DNA from: DASZMJ01 sp035551935
GTDB taxonomy: Bacteria > Planctomycetota > Planctomycetia > Isosphaerales > Isosphaeraceae
DNA length: 33,753 nt
NCBI GenBank assembly: GCA_035551935.1
Contig: DASZMJ010000364.1
Coordinates: 1 to 33,753, forward strand
Reading direction: 5' to 3'
Shown piece by piece: positions 32,178 to 33,753 of this stretch; within the stretch, counting starts at the first letter, position 1, and every line of letters starts with the position of its first letter. Both the position numbers and the translations under genes were made by a program. Below the pieces are notes generated by a model. It saw nothing but the letters and a program-made list of their open reading frames with translations, was not told the DNA's origin and did no database searches.

Positions 32178-33194
32178 ATGAGCGACCAAGGGTACCGGCC
32201 GCCGTTCTACCTCGGGATCGACCTCGGGGGCACGTCGATCAAGAGCGGGGTCGTCGACGGCGACTGGCGACCCTTGCCGAAGCCCGCCGCGTCGGTCGAC
32301 ACGCCGACGAGTCGAGTCAAGTCGATCCACGACGAGGCCCTCGACGCCCTCCAGCGCGCCGCCGACCACGCGATCGAGGCGAGCGGCCTGGCCTGGTCGG
32401 ACATCGAGGCCGTCGGAGTCGGCTCGCCGGGGACGATGGACATCCCGGCCGGGCTCCTCCTGGAGCCGCCGAACCTGCCCGGCTGGGAGCACTTCCCGAT
32501 CCGTGAGGTCGTCGCCGACCGGCTCAACAAGCCGACGACCCTGCAGAACGACGCCAACGCCGCCGCTTACGCCGAATACCGCGCCGGCGTCGGCCGGGGG
32601 ACGCGGAGTCTGGTCATGTTCACCCTCGGCACCGGCATCGGCGGCGGCATCATCGAGGATGGGCGGATCATCTCGGGCCGCCACAGCCACGGGGCCGAGT
32701 GCGGTCATATCATCATCCAGATGGAAGACGCCCGCCGCTGTCCCTGCGGCGGCCTCGGGCATCTCGAGGCATACGCCTCGGCCACGGCCCTGGTGAAGCG
32801 GGCCCACGAGGCCCTCGACCGCGGCGAGGAGTCGGCCCTGCGCGCCCGGGCCGCCGAGAGACACCTGACCGCACGCATCATCGACGAGGCGGCCGAGGCC
32901 GGCGACGCCCTGGCCACCCGCTTGATGCGGGAGACGGCCCATTATCTCGCGGTCGGCGCCGTCACCTTGATCCACACGATCGACCCCGACATCGTCGTCT
33001 TCGGCGGCGGGATGACCGCCGCCGGCCCGTCGTTCCTCGACGCCATCCGCGCCGGCATCCGGGCGATGGCCTTCCCCGTCCCCGCCGCCCGGGTCCGCGT
33101 CGAGTACGCCGAGCTCGGCCCCGACGCCGGCTTCATCGGCGCCGCCGGCTGCGCCCGGCAGGAGCGGGAGGCTACAATAACAGTGGGCGGCTGA
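32178..33194 (+). CDS. ROK-family sugar kinase, probable glucokinase
   Basis: 338 residues. The ATP-binding DLGGTSIK (15-22), the sugar-site NDANAAAYAE and LGTGIGGGII, and GAECGHIII (the ExGH sugar/zinc motif) are present. The zinc motif reads CPCGGLGHLEAY (188-199), where the usual third Cys of CxCGxxGCxE is His195; His can still bind zinc. The expected reaction is ATP-dependent phosphorylation of glucose or a related hexose in the cytoplasm. The ATG at 32178 has GAGGGGA a few nt upstream; an in-frame GTG at 32163 is an alternative. It is 84 nt upstream of lepA. Confidence 0.9.
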   Translation: MSDQGYRPPFYLGIDLGGTSIKSGVVDGDWRPLPKPAASVDTPTSRVKSIHDEALDALQRAADHAIEASGLAWSDIEAVGVGSPGTMDIPAGLLLEPPNLPGWEHFPIREVVADRLNKPTTLQNDANAAAYAEYRAGVGRGTRSLVMFTLGTGIGGGIIEDGRIISGRHSHGAECGHIIIQMEDARRCPCGGLGHLEAYASATALVKRAHEALDRGEESALRARAAERHLTARIIDEAAEAGDALATRLMRETAHYLAVGAVTLIHTIDPDIVVFGGGMTAAGPSFLDAIRAGIRAMAFPVPAARVRVEYAELGPDAGFIGAAGCARQEREATITVGG

Positions 33195-33278
33195 CCCCGG
33201 TTCGAAGGGACGACCACGGGCCCGATGGCGCACTCCTCTCCGATGTCCGCGCGGTGAACTCCCCCTCCCGGAACTTCC

Positions 33279-33753
33279 ATGGCATTCGATCCGAAATTCA
33301 TCCGAAACTTCTCGATCGTCGCGCATATCGACCACGGCAAGAGCACGCTTTCAGACCGCCTATTGATGCGGGCGGGAGCGATCACGGAGCGGGAGTTCAA
33401 AGCGCAGATTCTCGACGACATGGATCTGGAGCGGGAACGCGGGATCACGATCAAGGCGTCGGCCGTCACTGTGTTTCATGAACACAATGGCGAGAAGTTC
33501 ATGCTGAACTTCATCGATACGCCGGGCCACGTGGACTTCCACTACGAAGTGCAGAAAGCCCTGCAGGCTTGCGAAGGGGCGATCCTCCTGGTCGACTCGA
33601 CCCAGGGGGTGCAGGCCCAGACGGTCGCCAACGCCTACGCGGCGATCAACGCCGACCTGGCGATCGTGGCGGCCCTGAACAAGATTGACATGCAGGCCAG
33701 CCGCCCCGACGAGGTCAAGGAGGAGATCGAGCACACGCTCGGCATCGACCCGG
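33279..33753 (+). CDS. lepA: Elongation factor 4 (LepA), 5' part, cut by window end
   Basis: The first 158 codons of a translational GTPase of the LepA/EF4 type. G1 is AHIDHGKST (about 15-23), followed by LDDMDLERERGITIKASAV (switch I/G2 region), G3 DTPGHVDF and G4 NKID. RNFSIVAHIDHGKSTLSDRL and DMDLERERGITIKA separate it from TypA and EF-G. By family it acts on ribosomes under stress or during assembly. A TACAAT at 33173-33178, inside the ROK gene end, may be its -10 box, though no good -35 is present. The gene continues beyond the window. Confidence 0.95.
   Translation, partial: MAFDPKFIRNFSIVAHIDHGKSTLSDRLLMRAGAITEREFKAQILDDMDLERERGITIKASAVTVFHEHNGEKFMLNFIDTPGHVDFHYEVQKALQACEGAILLVDSTQGVQAQTVANAYAAINADLAIVAALNKIDMQASRPDEVKEEIEHTLGIDP

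Noticed and set aside
1..33753. tRNA, rRNA, CRISPR arrays, phage or restriction/defence genes
   Set aside because: None recognised on either strand; no regularly spaced direct repeats and no matching protein motifs were seen by eye.

Overview
The window is high-GC DNA (roughly 70% G+C by eye), densely packed with genes on both strands. It most likely comes from a planctomycete, probably of the Isosphaeraceae type. The strongest lineage signs are a DUF1559 prepilin-like protein (N-terminal methylation motif plus a C-terminal H-x9-DG motif), a membrane-anchored Ser/Thr kinase with an extracellular TPR-like domain, and a secreted repeat protein ending in a Hint (intein-like) domain. Heptose synthesis (HldE) and a large YidC fit a Gram-negative envelope. 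No rRNA, tRNA, CRISPR array, transposase or phage gene was seen.

Layout. 1-3.1 kb (+): hldE and a dicarboxylate/amino-acid:cation symporter. 3.1-5.8 kb (-): a small HExxH membrane protein and the Hint-domain protein. 6.2-8.4 kb (+): CBS-pair protein, UDP-glucuronate-type epimerase, sulfotransferase. 8.5-9.1 kb (-): HAD phosphatase. 9.3-11.8 kb (+): second sulfotransferase, DUF4126-like membrane protein, EgtC-like amidotransferase. 11.9-14.2 kb: small hypothetical (-), then an LRR protein overlapping miaA (+). 14.3-17.6 kb (-): yidC and a metallophosphoesterase. 17.9-18.8 kb (+): MBOAT-like acyltransferase. 18.9-23.9 kb (-): a same-strand signalling/surface run of kinase, PAS-PAS-GGDEF, Cys-rich secreted protein and DUF1559 pilin. 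24.2-27.0 kb (+): SDR, DJ-1/PfpI protein and a frameshifted PlsC-type acyltransferase. 27.1-28.2 kb (-): three small hypothetical genes, one frameshifted. 28.3-33.75 kb (+): an AT-rich island, PilZ protein, APC permease, glycosyltransferase, ROK kinase and the 5' part of lepA.

Many genes serve the envelope and its polysaccharides: HldE, UDP-GlcA epimerase, two sulfotransferases, a GT4 glycosyltransferase, MBOAT and PlsC acyltransferases, and YidC. A second theme is signalling: Ser/Thr kinase, diguanylate cyclase, PilZ and CBS proteins.

The most unusual structure is not coding. Seven long, nearly perfect inverted repeats (arms 21-51 nt, loops of about 14-25 nt) sit in intergenic gaps, including four of the six convergent gaps. 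Two of them supply the last codons of miaA and of the HAD gene. Three have arms that are themselves small palindromes preceded by GTAG/GGAG-like tetranucleotides, which is the architecture of REP/BIME elements. The best single-gene curiosity is the Hint-domain protein, which keeps every residue needed for autocleavage but has only a 20-residue C-terminal tail.
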